Below, one piece after another: positions 21,687-33,304 of a stretch of DNA of 64,000 nt (positions within the stretch are counted from its first letter, which is position 1; the number at the start of each line of letters is the position of its first letter). The notes beneath the pieces are model-generated. The model was not told where the DNA came from and ran no database searches. It worked only from the letters and a program-made list of their open reading frames with translations. The position numbers were made by a program, and so were the translations under genes. The stretch lies in contig CM030944.1 of assembly GCA_018136815.1 (NCBI GenBank), positions 2,643,834 to 2,707,833 of the forward strand. The letters run 5' to 3'. The stretch comes from Isochrysis galbana. Its lineage: Eukaryota; Haptophyta; Isochrysidales; Isochrysidaceae.

Positions 21687-22479
21687 TATCAATGGCGTAG
21701 GGATACGGAAAGTCGTTCGCTCCTACAGGCGATACGAATGCGACGATCTCGTCGACGGCCTCAAATTCGAACACTTCGATGCCCACGAAGACGTACTTGA
21801 GGTCGCCGATGTAGAAGAGCAAAGAGTTCCCTGCTTCATTGAGCTTGTTCACTCTGTCGTACCCTCCTGACAATACAGTCAATGGGCAGAGGTGGCTGAT
21901 GCCAACAAACACATCCTCGCACACGAACGCGTGATGCGAGGCTTCGCCGTGTACATCGACCAAGTGCCTACCGTCATCGCGCTGTGCAACGGACGCGACA
22001 AAGCCCACGCCGCCATTGTCACGGGTCGCGTACTTTTGGACACCGGGTTCAGGGGCGAGAATCCTTCGCCAGTGCTCTTCGAACTCGTGTATACCTGGGT
22101 CTCCCGTCTCAGGTGTGGGAGAGCCATGGTAAAGGAGCGACAAGGCAAGGTCTCTATGTGTCATTTATGAGCACGGAACGAAAAAAGCTTCCGTGAGCGC
22201 CTTTCACTTCGTTCCGTGATAACCAATCAGTCATCAGATCTGCAGGTACCACTACGACACGTGTATTCACCTATATTTACAGAAGACGACAAAGGAAGAC
22301 TAAGGATGAGCGACAACCTCGGCCTAGTGGCGAAAGCGATCGGCCTTGCCGAGAGGCTCGACTAAGCGCCTAAGTCGAGACACATCCCCTCCCCCCCCGT
22401 TTTAAGAGACCGCTCACGTAAGTAAACGAGCACTCCACGAGTGAGAGATACCCCATTAACAACACAAAACCCTCACAAC

Positions 22480-22660
22480 ATCAGCAAGAAACGGGCCACA
22501 CAGAGGCACAGGAGGAAGGCGAGAAAAGTCCACTGAGGGCCGGTGCACCCCGCCCGCCCCAGCCCCCCCCACAACCTGGGCCCCTATGTAGAGCACGAGG
22601 GGAGATGCCGCAAGGCGGGAAGTGAGGGAGAGGAAGGGATCTGGGCGTGGCTACAATAGC
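22480..22660. repeat. Dispersed repeat, second copy at 38000-38150
   Basis: Shared blocks include the CGGGCCCCTA-type core, CACGAGGGGAG and GCCGCAAGGC. The two copies are diverged. Each lies a few hundred bases from a virus-like fragment (19854-22164 and 38341-38532). Confidence 0.5.
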
Positions 22661-22695
22661 TAACCCAGTAGCCGCACGCGTGGCGCGAATATTAA

Positions 22696-22870
22696 AAAGT
22701 TTTTTTTAGATACCTTTCACCTTTCTGCCGACACCGCCCTTGTCTTCCTTCGCACCACCTCCTACCCTCCCCCCCTTCTTTCCTTCTTTTCTTCGATTTC
22801 CGGGGTCCGGCCCAAACGCACTACCTTTTGGGCCTGCTTCAGAGTGTGGGGTCCGGGCAGGCCTTATGGT
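22696..22870 (+). repeat. Dispersed repeat, second copy of the 4190 family
   Basis: It contains TAGATACCTTTCACC, the C/T-rich middle, TTTCCGGGGTCCGGCC and GGGGTCCGGGCAGGCCTTATGG. The head (ATCTGAAGATTC) is missing here. Confidence 0.65.
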
Positions 22871-23728
22871 TGGGATGTAGGATGTGTTTGAGATACTGGA
22901 ACGTTTCTGAGCTCTACTCTGGGGCTAAGAGTTTGAGTGTTCTAGTTCACTCTCTACTCTAGCTAGTAGCTAGACTCCATACAGTCTATAGTCTATAATA
23001 GTTCACATTTTTCATTTTTTGCTGTTTTAGTTTTATTTGTTATTTGGTCTACAGTCTTCACAGCATTACTTGGTTGCTGTGAGCCCCATTTTCTGCTTTA
23101 GATCACGATAGCGATACCATACACCGTACACGCCACGCTATTTGCGCATCTCCATCGCCCCGATCGACCCTGTGCACAACGCATTACGCATTACGCGCGT
23201 GAGAGTACACACTACGCTGGCGCACTAGCACTCTAGAGCACATGAACCTAATTCTCGTGCGTGCGAGTGCGAGTGCGAGTGAGACGTAAGTAAGACACAC
23301 AACACACGCCCGACATCTCACACAATACATACGTACTACTAAAGTACAACACATCAACTACATTCACTAAATGTATGACCAAACGCAAACGCCATCGCTG
23401 CGTCACCGAATCCGCCCGAACTTGGACCCAACTAGCGTCAAATAGGAGCAGACTAAGAAGGTCAGGCGAGTCGATGGGTCGAAAGGTCTACTTGCGCCAC
23501 GCGTGTGTGCAGCAAGATCGCGGCAATCACGGTTGCCACGGAGTATGGCCTGCACCGTGATGGATCCGACAGCGTATGTGGGTGCGGAGGCCGCCTTCAC
23601 CAAGCGGCGAGGAACTCCTTGTTATACGTAAGCAGATGCAAGCAGATGCTGACACAGAGATCCCGACGCGCGCACACGACAGCGGCCGTCCTGCTCGAAG
23701 GTGCCGACGTCTGCACAAGCGGCGTGTG
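22871..23728. other. Intergenic stretch with no supported gene
   Basis: Only short ORFs without domains are present. There is a small GTGCGA repeat near 23262-23282. I see nothing else. Confidence 0.4.
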
Positions 23729-24866
23729 TCAGAGGTTCTTCCACTCTTTGAGCATCGGCTCCAGCCAGGCGTCGACTACGCCCTCCGAGCCATACCAGCG
23801 GTCGGTGGGCAGCATGGTACCAGCTTCATTGATCGAGTGAACTACCCCCTCGAGGGTGATCTGAGGCGGGCGGACGAGCGGGTCCGGCATCGGTGGGCGC
23901 GGGCGCGTGCCGTGAGCGGGGCCGACGGGCTTTCACCTGCACGGCGTCATTGAGGTGCGCCAAGTCAACGGGAATCACACCGTCGCCGACGGCACCCCCG
24001 TCGCCGATGAGCGCGAGATAATTGGTATAGGCAACGCGCGCTGCCGATCCCTCGCCTCTTTGCGCGTACACCGCATCCGCGCGCGCGAGGCTGACAGTCG
24101 GCGGCACGACAAGCTTGGGCGAGCCGACAGCGCTGCCATCCGCCACAGCGGCCACCGCTGCCGCGCCAACGAGGTCGGGGCCGGCGCCGTTTCCCAGCAC
24201 CAGTGGCCGCTCTTCCCGCTCCACCCCCTGTTCCTTCCGCCCCTCGATCGCCGCACCGGCCACCGTCACGTAGAAGATCCCCTCGCTCTTGAGGTGCGCT
24301 CCCGGGAAACTCTCGTGAGTGTGAGCTAGCGCTCCCCTCGTGGCGCAAGCTCCGTCAGGCGGCGGTGCGTGCGGCGCGCCAAGAGTGACAAGGCCAGCCA
24401 CAAGATCACTTGCCCGCACCCTCTGACCGGCAGCGTTTGTCCATTCTCCGCTTGCGAGGGCCGCTCTGGCCAGCCATCCTCCAGCGGAGTGAGCAACCAC
24501 CGCAACTCTTTCCCCCCCCCTCTCCTCAACCAGCGCTTCTATCGCCTCTCTGGCGCGTCGGACGTACCAGCCGTACGCGAGGGAGTCAGCGCGCTGCGTC
24601 CCCGTCCACCAGCGCCCGTCCGCCAGCCCAGAAGCTACACGCACCCACTCCCACCGCTTCAACGGTAAAACAGAGGGAGAGAGCCCTCGCCTCTCCAGGG
24701 AGGCTGCTAGGCCTTCTGGAGCACCTAGCGGGGCGATGTAGTCGACGTCCGCGTTACCAAAGCCAGGTAGGATCAGCACGCCGCGGCCGCCGCCAGCCAC
24801 GCGCGCAGACGAGGGAGGGAGGGAGAGAGAGAAGGGGAAGAACGAGAGCGAGAGAAGTACCGACAT
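23729..24866 (-). CDS. Alpha/beta-hydrolase (lipase/esterase-like) with N-terminal leader
   Basis: Two exons, 24866-23937 and 23860-23729, join in phase 0 (GT-AG) to give 353 residues. A hydrophobic leader (MSVLLSLSFFPFSLSLPP) precedes the mature part. VLILPGFGNADVDY starts the hydrolase fold, and VAVVAHSAGGWLAR is the nucleophile elbow with the catalytic Ser. DGVIPVDLAHLND may hold the acid. Exon 2 supplies the C-terminal LEGVVHS (candidate catalytic His) and RWYGSEGVVDAWLEP, which fits the plant/algal chloroplast PGAP1-like lipase family. Without this splice the protein would lack its His. The leader suggests ER or plastid entry. The substrate is not predictable; a lipid ester is likely. 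Confidence 0.75.
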
Positions 24867-25044
24867 CGCGGGCGAGAGCGAATCTATGCTCTGGGATCTC
24901 TTCTACGATTAAAATACCTGTTTTTCTCTCTTCGAGTAGGTACATCGTAATCGTATCGCTTCACTACCATAAAATCATACTACCTCATACTATGATACCC
25001 GTCGTTGATTGCCGGCTCAATGGTTGAAGCCCACTGGCTGATAG

Positions 25045-25270
25045 ACAAAAAAATCTGAAGATTCAGGGCTAACACAGGGCTAACACCTAGTATACCATCC
25101 GGTATCCCCTACCTCCCGTTCGACACCGCCCTTTCCCCCCCTTTCCCTTCGCCTCGTTGCCTCCCCCCCCCTTCCTTTTTCTTTGGTTTCTGGTTTCGGG
25201 GATGCGGCCCAGGTGCGCTACCATGGGCCCGGCTCGGATTGCGAGTTCTAGGCTCTAGACAGGCCTCATG
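25045..25270 (+). repeat. Dispersed repeat, third copy of the 4190 family
   Basis: This copy has the complete head ATCTGAAGATTCAGGGC and a duplicated AGGGCTAACAC. The middle and the GGTTTCGGGGATGCGGCC tail are diverged. It lies upstream of the hydrolase gene on the opposite strand. Confidence 0.6.
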
Positions 25271-27110
25271 TTTTGCACTTTTGTGTCCGTCTCAAATTCG
25301 ATATGTCCCTTTTGCTTTTGCTGCAACTTGCTGTGCGACTGGCTGATAGACCATAGACCATGAACATATTTTTTGCGTTCGAAAAGCGAGGTCGCGAGGT
25401 CGCTCCTCACTCAGACTCCCACGACACCTGGCGCCTAGCTAGATCTAGATCTAGATCATCTAGATAGAATCTCTCTGCCAGACTTGCGAGCCGAGCGCAA
25501 CGTGCGAGGTGCGAGGTGCAAGGTCAAGGTAGATGCGAAACAGCGGTCGTGCAAGGTGCGCGCGGGGGCATCCAGGAAGAGGAAGAGAGATCCGACGAGT
25601 CGGCAGCAACCACGCAAATACAAATACTGTGCTGCACGCTATACGTACTACGTACTACGGGTACGGGGTTCGCATGTTCGCATTTCCGCTACGGTCTACG
25701 GTTAATCGGTTACGGTCAATCAATCATTACAATTAACTCCTACCACTGCGAAGCGCGATGCGCTAGCTCTTGCTCTAAGTAGGGCTGATCCGCCTCAACT
25801 TGGTTGGGTTGCATCCAGAAGAACACTCTACACTCTCTCCCTCTATCCCGCCTCGTGAGGTGTACAGCTCTACGTATGTCAAGGCGTACCGTGGAGTACG
25901 GGACCCGCCTCCCCCCCTCACATGTCCCTGTTTTCACATGTCACATGCAATCTTGCAATACAAAATGCATGAGCATCCACGAGACACGACGGTCGCAACA
26001 GAGCTGCAACAGGCTCCCCGGCGCTAATCCAACCTTGCTTGCTGTTTCATAGAAGACCTCTCCCAGAGGGAGAGGAGGAAGGGGAGAGAAGGGAGGAGAT
26101 GATGCAAGAGAGAGAGGGTGGTGGGCAGTGAGATATTTTGAGAGCGAGGTGGGAGTCGTCTACAGTATTTCCGGGCCTACTCCGAACCACTGCGCTGCGC
26201 TGGAAGTCTTCTTCTTTGCCTCTTGACTTCCTGTCTTCTTCGTTGTCAGAGCGAATCTTTGAGAATCCTTATGAGAGAGAGACCCGTCTACTTTCGGCAC
26301 CTCCGCCGGGACGCGATTTGGGTGAGAGGGAGGGAGAGAGAGAGAGGGAGAGGGGAGAGGAGAGGAGAGAGAGAGGGAGAGAGAGGAGGGAGGGGGAGAG
26401 GAGCGAGGAGAGAGAGGAGGGAGAGAGAGGGGAAATCTAGCTCTCCCTCCTCTCGCGGCGATGGGAAGCCGCCGGGGGGGGGGGAAGGGGTCCCCAGGCG
26501 CGCGCGCTTGCTCCTCCTCTCCTCGCCCTCTCTTTCTCTCCCAAGCTTGGGCTCCTCTCTAACGTGTGTTTTTCTTTCCTCTATTCTCTGCAATTCGGTC
26601 GTCTCTACGCGTAAGGGAAGGCAGGCGGCCTCGGGCATGGCCGCAGTCTCCCACTGTCCTCAAGCACTCCCGAGCGCTTTCTCCTCTTAAACGGGATTCC
26701 AAACCCAAGCCTTCAGCATCGCAATCCGCGCGCCACAGCCTCTACCGCGCCGACGCGCGATCCCGCCCTCCTCCCTCCCTCCCTCCCTTTCTCCTCCCTC
26801 CCTCCCTCCTGCCTTGCGCACACTTGGTGAGGCGATGGCAGCCTCGCTGCCGATCTATCTGCTCGGCGCGCCCCTCCCGCTTGAGCGTGTCGCCCCATTT
26901 TCCACTGGAGGGCGGGGGGAGACTCTCTCGCCTCTCTGGACACCCTCACCGCGATCTTTCTCCTCTCCTCTTCTTCGACCCGCGCCTCTCGCTCACCTCT
27001 TGCCTCCCTCTCTCTTCGTTACTCCCTCTCGACCCTTACACTTACATGGCCCTTCCTTCTCGCCCGCCGCCGCTGCCCCCTTCTATGCTTCTTCTCCCTC
27101 TGCCTCTCTC
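25271..27110. other. Low-complexity intergenic region
   Basis: It contains GA-rich tracts (26320-26440), a G-run near 26475 and C/T-rich runs (26760-26820 and later). ORFs here are compositional artefacts. The promoter and first exon of the proline-rich gene must lie at its right-hand end but could not be fixed. Confidence 0.4.
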
Positions 27111-27123
27111 TCCATCGCGTCAG

Positions 27124-29743
27124 CCTTGCCACGCTCCACTCGAAAGGAATGGGCAAAGGAGGTTCGCGAAGATCGAGCAGTGGAAGCTGAGGCCATCTGG
27201 TGGGCAGACCAAGGCGGAGGGGCTCCCGCGGCACTCAAGGCGTACGCGCGTCAGCTATCAGAGCAAGGATCGATGCAGCCACCACCACCTGCAAGTGCTA
27301 GTGAGGTGACTTGTGCTGCGGCATCTTCTTGCCTTCCTCTCCACTTTATTGCTCGCTCTGCGCGCCTCTTCGTCGTCTCTTTCCACCCCCTTCCCCGCCC
27401 ACTGGTTGCAATCTCCCTCCCAACCCCTGCCCGCGGCAGCCTCCTGCCTCGTCACATCCCACTGTTGCCTGGTGTGCCACCACCGCGCTTGCTGCTCTCC
27501 AATGCGCTCCTCATTTTCCCTCCCCCTCTCAAACCTGACCGGTCGTCGTCCGCCTGTGCCATTGTGACCTTACTCCACTCTGCTCTTACCTGATACACTA
27601 TGCATCCCCTCTTGGAACAGGTGTTGAGTCCTCCGTCAAGTGCTAACTCTCCGCCCCCCCCGGACGCTCTTGCTCTGTTATCTCCGCCGCCGACTGCCTC
27701 GTTGCCATCACCCGCTACCTCTCCGCCGCCGCCCGACGCCTCTCCACCGCTGGCTGACGCCTCTCCACCGCCGCCCGACGCCTCTCCAACGCCTTCTGAC
27801 GCCTCTACGCCGCCACCCGACGCCTCTACGCCGCCGCCCAACGCCTCTCCGCCGCCGCCCAACGCCTCTCCGCCGCCGCCCAATGCCTCTCCGCCGTCGC
27901 CCAACGCCTCTCCGCCGCCGCCCGACGCCTCTTCGCCCAACGCCTCTCCGCCGCCGCCCGACGCCTCTCCGCCGCCGCCCGACGCCTCTCCGCCGCCGCC
28001 CGACGCCTCTCCGCCGCCGCCCGACGCCTCTCCGCCGCCGCCCGACGCCTCTTCGCCGACGCCGCCTGACACGGGCTCGCCGCTGCCCCCCGGCGCATCG
28101 TCGCCACCACCCAGTGCCTCTCCGACTCCGCCCGACACCTCTCCCACGTCGCCAAATACCTCTCCGACACCGCCGAATACGTCTTTGCCGCCACCCAATG
28201 CTTCGCCGCCGCCGCCATCAGACCCGCCACCCTCCGCCTCGCCGTCTCCTCTTGACGCCTTTCCACCGCCACCCGATGCGGCCTCGCCGCCACCTTTCAA
28301 CACCGCCTCGCCTCCAGATGCCTCGCCGCCGCCAAACAGCGCCACCTCACCATCGCCGCCCGCCGTCGACATGTCGCCTCCACCTTACGACGCGGATTTG
28401 CCACCGCCGCATGATAGCGCCATGCCACTGCCGCCCTCGCCCGACACCTCGCCCGCACCGCGCCCGCCGCCGCCCGTGCCACCCACCCCTTCGTCTGCCT
28501 TTGGTGTCCGGCTTCCCTTCCGTGTCGACCTAACAAATGTCGATCCACCTGCCGTGAGCGAGGCTGAGGTGGCGGGCGACATCACCGAGCGCCTCGCCAT
28601 CTCTTTCAATGGCTCCCGGTATGACGGGCTCGTCACCTTTAAGGCGCAGCTCGAACAGGCTTCACGCGTACACCTGGAGCCGAACACAGTGCGTGCGGCA
28701 TCAGGCAGAGGCGGAATCACCTCCGAGCTCGAGCAAGTGCGCGCGGAGCTCCAAGAGCAGGCGTGCGCCGGAACAGCCGGAAAGTGCTGGGTGCGGTTGC
28801 TCGAGCCTAACGCGACCGTCACACAGGGCGACAGCTGTTTCGGCTCGTGGGAGATCCGGCGAAGCCTCGCCCACGGTGCAACGGTCGATGAGCCGCCCTA
28901 CATCAGTGCCGGCGCTATCTCGCTCAGTGAGACTCATCACCTGTCGCAATGCCGGCTCTCAGAGCCGCTGGTCGTGGCACTCTACGTCAACGTCACTGTG
29001 GTGAGCGCCGCGCGCCCAAGACCGAGCGCCGGGTGGCGGGTGGCGAGCCGCCCGCCCGACTGCGAGATCGCTGCGACGCCCGTCTCGTGCTGCGTCCTCA
29101 CCCGCGCCTTCACCCGTTGGCTGCCTGCGTCCCGTAGGACCACGGCGCCCTACCAGAGGGCACCGACAACGCGTTCGCCTACGGTCTTGCGGTAGTAGCA
29201 GCGCCGCTTGCCGCCTCGGCTGTAGTAGCCTCGCTCACCTCGACGCTTGGCGTAACCTACAGCGCCATCACCAAGCTCTTCACCGAGTCGACGCCCGGCG
29301 TGCTTCTCTTCCCACCACCTGGGCCCGCGCCGAGCCGCGCGCCGCCCGTCGCCTCAGGCGGCATCTCGCAGGGCGCGCTCACAGGCATCTTGCTCTTTGT
29401 CTGTCTCAGCCTAGCGCTATGTGCCGCTGTCGTCTTTGGTGTGCTCGTCCACCGCGGCCACTGCGGCAAATGCTGCTCGGACGGCGCGGCTGGCCCCGAA
29501 TTCGTGGTCGAGCCACACAAAGTGCCGCCCGGTGGCAAGTATATCGGCACGACGCCGCGGCAGCACCCGGGCGACTCGGGCCCTTCATCGGCGTTCGCCT
29601 CGCCGCGCACACCCAAATCGGCCGTCGGAAGCAAGACACAACTCTCGCCCTCGGGGCGCATGCCCAAGCTGCCACTGCGAAAGATGAGCAAGCTACCGCG
29701 GGAGCCGACGAACGCTGGCCGAAGCACTCCAAGGGCATGCTAG
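27124..29743 (+). CDS. Proline-rich cell-surface type I membrane protein (5' end undetermined)
   Basis: The exons 27124-27305, 27621-29000 and 29138-29743 have compatible phases and GT-AG borders. Exon 1 here looks coding (RKEWAKEVREDRAVEAEA) but is entered in phase 1, so the start and any signal peptide lie in an exon I could not identify. Exon 2 encodes about 290 residues of PPPPDASPPPPDAS-type repeats. This is the hydroxyproline-rich (extensin/pherophorin-like) composition of algal walls and coats. It is followed by a folded domain of about 160 residues with four or more Cys (CAGTAGKCW, GDSCFGSW). Exon 3 has one membrane span (GALTGILLFVCLSLALCAAV), then a basic Pro/Ser cytoplasmic tail ending RAC. 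The likely role is in the cell surface or extracellular matrix. Confidence 0.6.
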
Positions 29744-30765
29744 AGTGGCGCTTACACTAGCGCCGGCGCTCCAGCCATCCCCGCACCGCCAGCATCAGCC
29801 GACGATTTCTCAGGCCCCGTGACCTCCTCAACCTGTACTTGAGCTTTTTCCTAGCTTTTCCCGACTTAGCTTTTCCCGACTTGGCTTTACCTGTCGCTGC
29901 ATGGGCCGCGCCGTACGACAACAGTCTCTGCGTTGCAGCTTGAATGCGTGTGCCGACGCAGTGGAGGATGGAAGCGTCATCTTCGCTCCAAAATCGTGCA
30001 ATAATCAGTGTTCGACGGCTAACATATTGTGTATAATAGAGAGCGTCGAGCATCTGGGCCTCATTGGTACGCCTTGTGCTATGTGCAATATCATGAGGTT
30101 TGGTTGTTCTATGGAGATAGTGCGCATTAGTACTTTATTTGTATAGTACAAGAGGGCGCGACCTTGGATTCGTTCGGTTGTTTTTTCGACCGATGCCAAT
30201 GCCGCCCCATGAGCAGGGTATAACTTCTACCGCCAACCATTGTTGATACGATAGGGGCGTGGAGCGCACGCCGCTCCCCTCCTCCCCTCCTCTCCCGCCG
30301 CTCAGGGCGTGAGCCATCGATAGCAAGACCGAGTTGGGGTGGGTTGCCACCAAAAGGGGCTTTTTTGTAGGGTGGTAGGGCGGTCAAACAAAAACGGGGA
30401 TTTTTATTATTTATTAGGTAGTAGTAGTAGGGGTGAAAAATGACCCTCTCGTCGTTCATACGAAGAAAGACCCCGCCGGGGGACGCCGTGCATGCGAGAG
30501 GGTGCAACTCGAGGTTCCCTTTTTTTGTCACGCCCCTCCCGACTTTTTAGGTATATAATTTCTACGGACCCCTAACTTCGCCCCTAACTCGGGGGTTGAC
30601 ATAAACACGGGGACCCATCAAGCGGAAGACGTCTTGTGCCTCCCGTTTCAATATCGCCTAACGATCGTCCCTCCCTTGTTGAAGAATGCAACCATGCCCG
30701 CTGCCCGAGTTGAAGAATGCAACCATGTGCACGCGCATGGGCAGCACGCCGGGTGGATGGCGACG

Positions 30766-31978
30766 TCACACAGTTTCCACGCCGTTTGATTGAAAGGAAG
30801 AAGCAAGCGATTCCCCAGGAGTCTGCAGGATGCACTTCGCCCCAGTGACCGCCACTCCACCTGCAAGCGTGTGAATGAGCTGCAGCATGCGTGTGATCAT
30901 GGATTGCGAGATCGCGGCGTCGTCATAGCTCGCCAGGGAGGTGCGGTTCAGGAGATGGATGTCAACTGTGTAGAGCTCCCGATTCCCCGCTCGCTGGAGG
31001 CTCTCAGCCGCGCTCTTGGTTGCCGCGGACCACGAGCGTGCAAAGTCGTACTTCCAGTCGCCCAGCAAGAGCTGCCGGGGGTGCTGGATGCAAAAGGCCG
31101 CGGTGGTGACCACCTCCTCCAACTCATGGGCGCTTATCGGATCGTCGCACGTCAAGGACACCTTGAATGCCTAGTTGTAGTTGGGCTGTAAGTACTGATA
31201 TTAGTACTGATGCATTAGTATTAGCTCCCCAGGAGCTGATATACTGATGTTAGTTCCTAGGCTGCCAGTTCAAAAATAAAACTGAAAACAAAACTCCGGA
31301 GCGGGAACGAGCCCCCGCGAACAAGCGCAAGCGCAGAGGCGCGCCAGCCCGCTCCCTCCCCCCGCCTATCTCTCCTGCTAGCTGCCCACCCCCCACCACC
31401 TTGGACTCTTGGCCTCTTCACATGCACCTGCCTACTCGTGCTCTCTGTTTATTTGCGCTGCCCTCCCCTTTGCGCACGCGCCACGCGCTGCACGCTGAAC
31501 ACCCCCCAGTATGTATAAGTATAATAATAGTGATACTAGAAGTTATAATAGGGGTGTAAGCTGATATTAGTACTGATGTAAGTACTGATGTAAGTGTAAG
31601 CTCAAAACCACCGTAAGCTTACGGACTGACAGCCCAACTAGGCTTGAATGCGAGGCCATCGGGGCTGTCCGTGAAGAAGACAACTTCTCGAAGGGTCCTT
31701 TGCACGCTGCGCTCGATGCTGAGCACGTGGGTGTCATCAAAAGTGGTGCGCATGCGGACTCGTTGCGTGCCTGGTTGCCGCCAGAAGGCGTCGTGGAGGC
31801 TCAGGTGGACGGGTGCGTTGCCAAAGACTTCGAGGCAAAGCCGGTCATGCACGCGCCTGTCCACGTTGTCGACAAACTGGCCCTCGTGCATGATGCCGAG
31901 GCGCATCTCCAGTTTGGTGCACGGGAGCGCTCGGAACTGCCGCACAAGTGCCACAGCGTTGCCAAGCGCAGGGTCCAT
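30766..31978 (-). pseudogene. NCLDV-like mRNA-capping RNA 5'-triphosphatase, split by a MITE
   Basis: The minus-strand frame starts at ATG 31978, is interrupted at 31651/31643 by a 473-bp element, and resumes at 31170 to a stop at 30766. With one copy of the 8-bp duplication the flanks total 732 nt (243 codons plus stop) in one frame. Motif order fits the beta-family, metal-dependent RNA triphosphatases of large DNA viruses: LEMRLG (metal-binding Glu strand), then WKYDFARSW, then YTVDIHLL (second acidic strand). The basic RxKxR-type strand expected in the middle is replaced by FCIQHPRQ, so activity would be doubtful even without the insert. Several of these calls are by eye; a host tubulin-fold protein is an alternative. 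Confidence 0.5.
31171..31643. mobile_element. hAT-like MITE, 473 bp, TSD TTGAATGC
   Basis: It is flanked by TTGAATGC at 31163-31170 and 31644-31651. The ends share TAGTTGGGCTGT (left TAGTTGGGCTGTAAG; right, reverse-complemented, TAGTTGGGCTGTCAG). Subterminal repeats of GATATTAGTACTGATG type occur at both ends. It has no ORF of note. The 8-bp duplication points to mobilisation by a hAT transposase. Confidence 0.85.
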
Positions 31979-32277
31979 GACTTATGCGGGAGAGGGCGTG
32001 GACGGACGAGGAGCAGGGGCAGTAGGCCGGGAGAGGCAGGTAAGGGCTGGGCCAGCGCGATGGGCGAGGAGAATATGAGCGAGGCGAGGAGAAGGTGGAG
32101 AGGGGCGTGGAGAATGTGAGCTGGACGTGGGGGGTCTGGACGGCGAGAGCGAGTCGGAGGTGACGGCCCCGGAGAGAATACCGAGCGGGGGCAACCGGCT
32201 CGGTAGCCAATACTTGGGCCACGCATCAGATGAGCTCGTACGACAACGACAATGTCTTCACGTGCTTGATCGGCATG

Positions 32278-32604
32278 GGTCCCACAAAACTCTTCCGGCC
32301 AAGGGGCGTGCGGGATCACCACCGAGTGTTCGTCATGTTGGCATCACCTCCTCGCTCCAAAACCTTTTTCGGGGTCGATCGGCCGTGCACACGTGAGCGC
32401 CGCCTGGAGGACACCGCACAAAACTGACAGATACCTCTGTTACGCGACACAGGCGGCATCGCCCATGCGCCCCATCCCACCCCCCACACAACTCTTCCAG
32501 CCAGGAGCAATGCGTGCTCACCACCAAGTGTTCGTCGTGTTGGCATCACCTCCTCGCTCCAAAACTTTTTCAGAGCCCCATCGGCCGTGCACGCGCGAGC
32601 GCGG
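32278..32604. repeat. Tandem duplication, period about 200 bp
   Basis: The block ACTCTTCC...GTTGGCATCACCTCCTCGCTCC...CATCGGCCGTGCAC occurs at 32278-32405 and again at 32478-32604 with roughly 10-15 percent difference. It is non-coding as far as I can see. Confidence 0.75.
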
Positions 32605-33304
32605 GGCGAGCCCTGGCGAAGGATGCTTGTAAGCGTCCGCCGTGCCCATTCCCATTCTCGTGCCCTCCGTCATCTAAGTTTCGCGTTCCGTGCACTCTCC
32701 TTTCAATTTCACATGCACATGCCCGACATCAGCCATCAAGGGTATGGAGGAGCGGCAGAGAGAGAACGAGAGAGAGAAAGAGAACAGCGGGCATACGTAC
32801 GAATGGCAATGGGGAAAAGGAAGGTGAGGCAATGGGAAGCGGAGGCTTGGTGAGGGCTGAGGGCCGGAGGCGAGGCGAGAGGCAAAGGAATGGCGAAGGA
32901 AGGCAGGCTGGCCGCGCTCGTCACCACAAAGGTGAGCCATGCTCATCCCATGGCCCATGGGTCAGAGCGGGTTGATGAGTGAGAAGGGCGTGTGCACCAT
33001 GCGCATGTGTGAAGGGTGCGAAGGGGGAAGCGCTGCACTGGCACTGGCACTGGGCGCTCAAGTGTCAAGTGTGGCTTTAATTGTAAGTATCTGTTCCCAT
33101 CTATCATCAATGCAGTGTTAAACCAACTATGATTAATTAACCATGGACATTTGATTGCTCAACCGAGTCTGAACGCGACCTAAGCCTCTAGAGTTACTAG
33201 CGTGGCTCTACTCTAGAGTAGAGTACCCATAAGTACCTAGCGTGGCTCCCGCTTCTTTTCACCTTTCCCCCCTGCCGGTATCTCCCGTCCTCGTTCCGGC
33301 AGCG

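Larger units (their letters stand above)
19854..22164 (-). pseudogene. NCLDV-like gene of unknown function, split by a hAT element
   Basis: The minus-strand frame starts at ATG 22164 and runs into the hAT element at 21686. It resumes at 19941 and ends at TAG 19854-19856. Counting one copy of the 8-bp target duplication, the flanks total 558 nt and stay in frame (185 codons plus stop). The second half has the features of a conserved family I associate with mimivirus-like and other large DNA viruses of protists: KYVFVG, a VFEF motif, SPVGANDFPYPYAID and a C-terminal YHSFYDIE. It has no known function. I infer an endogenised viral gene that was open when the transposon landed. The family assignment is by recollection of motif order, not by search. 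Confidence 0.55.

Noticed and set aside
27452-28372. 306-residue Gly-rich ORF (GGGGEASGGGGEA)
   Set aside because: It is the antisense of the Pro-rich repeats. Splice sites, downstream domain and membrane span all support the plus strand.
30127-30531. 134-residue minus-strand ORF
   Set aside because: Low-complexity Tyr/Arg/Gly content and no recognisable motif; treated as intergenic.
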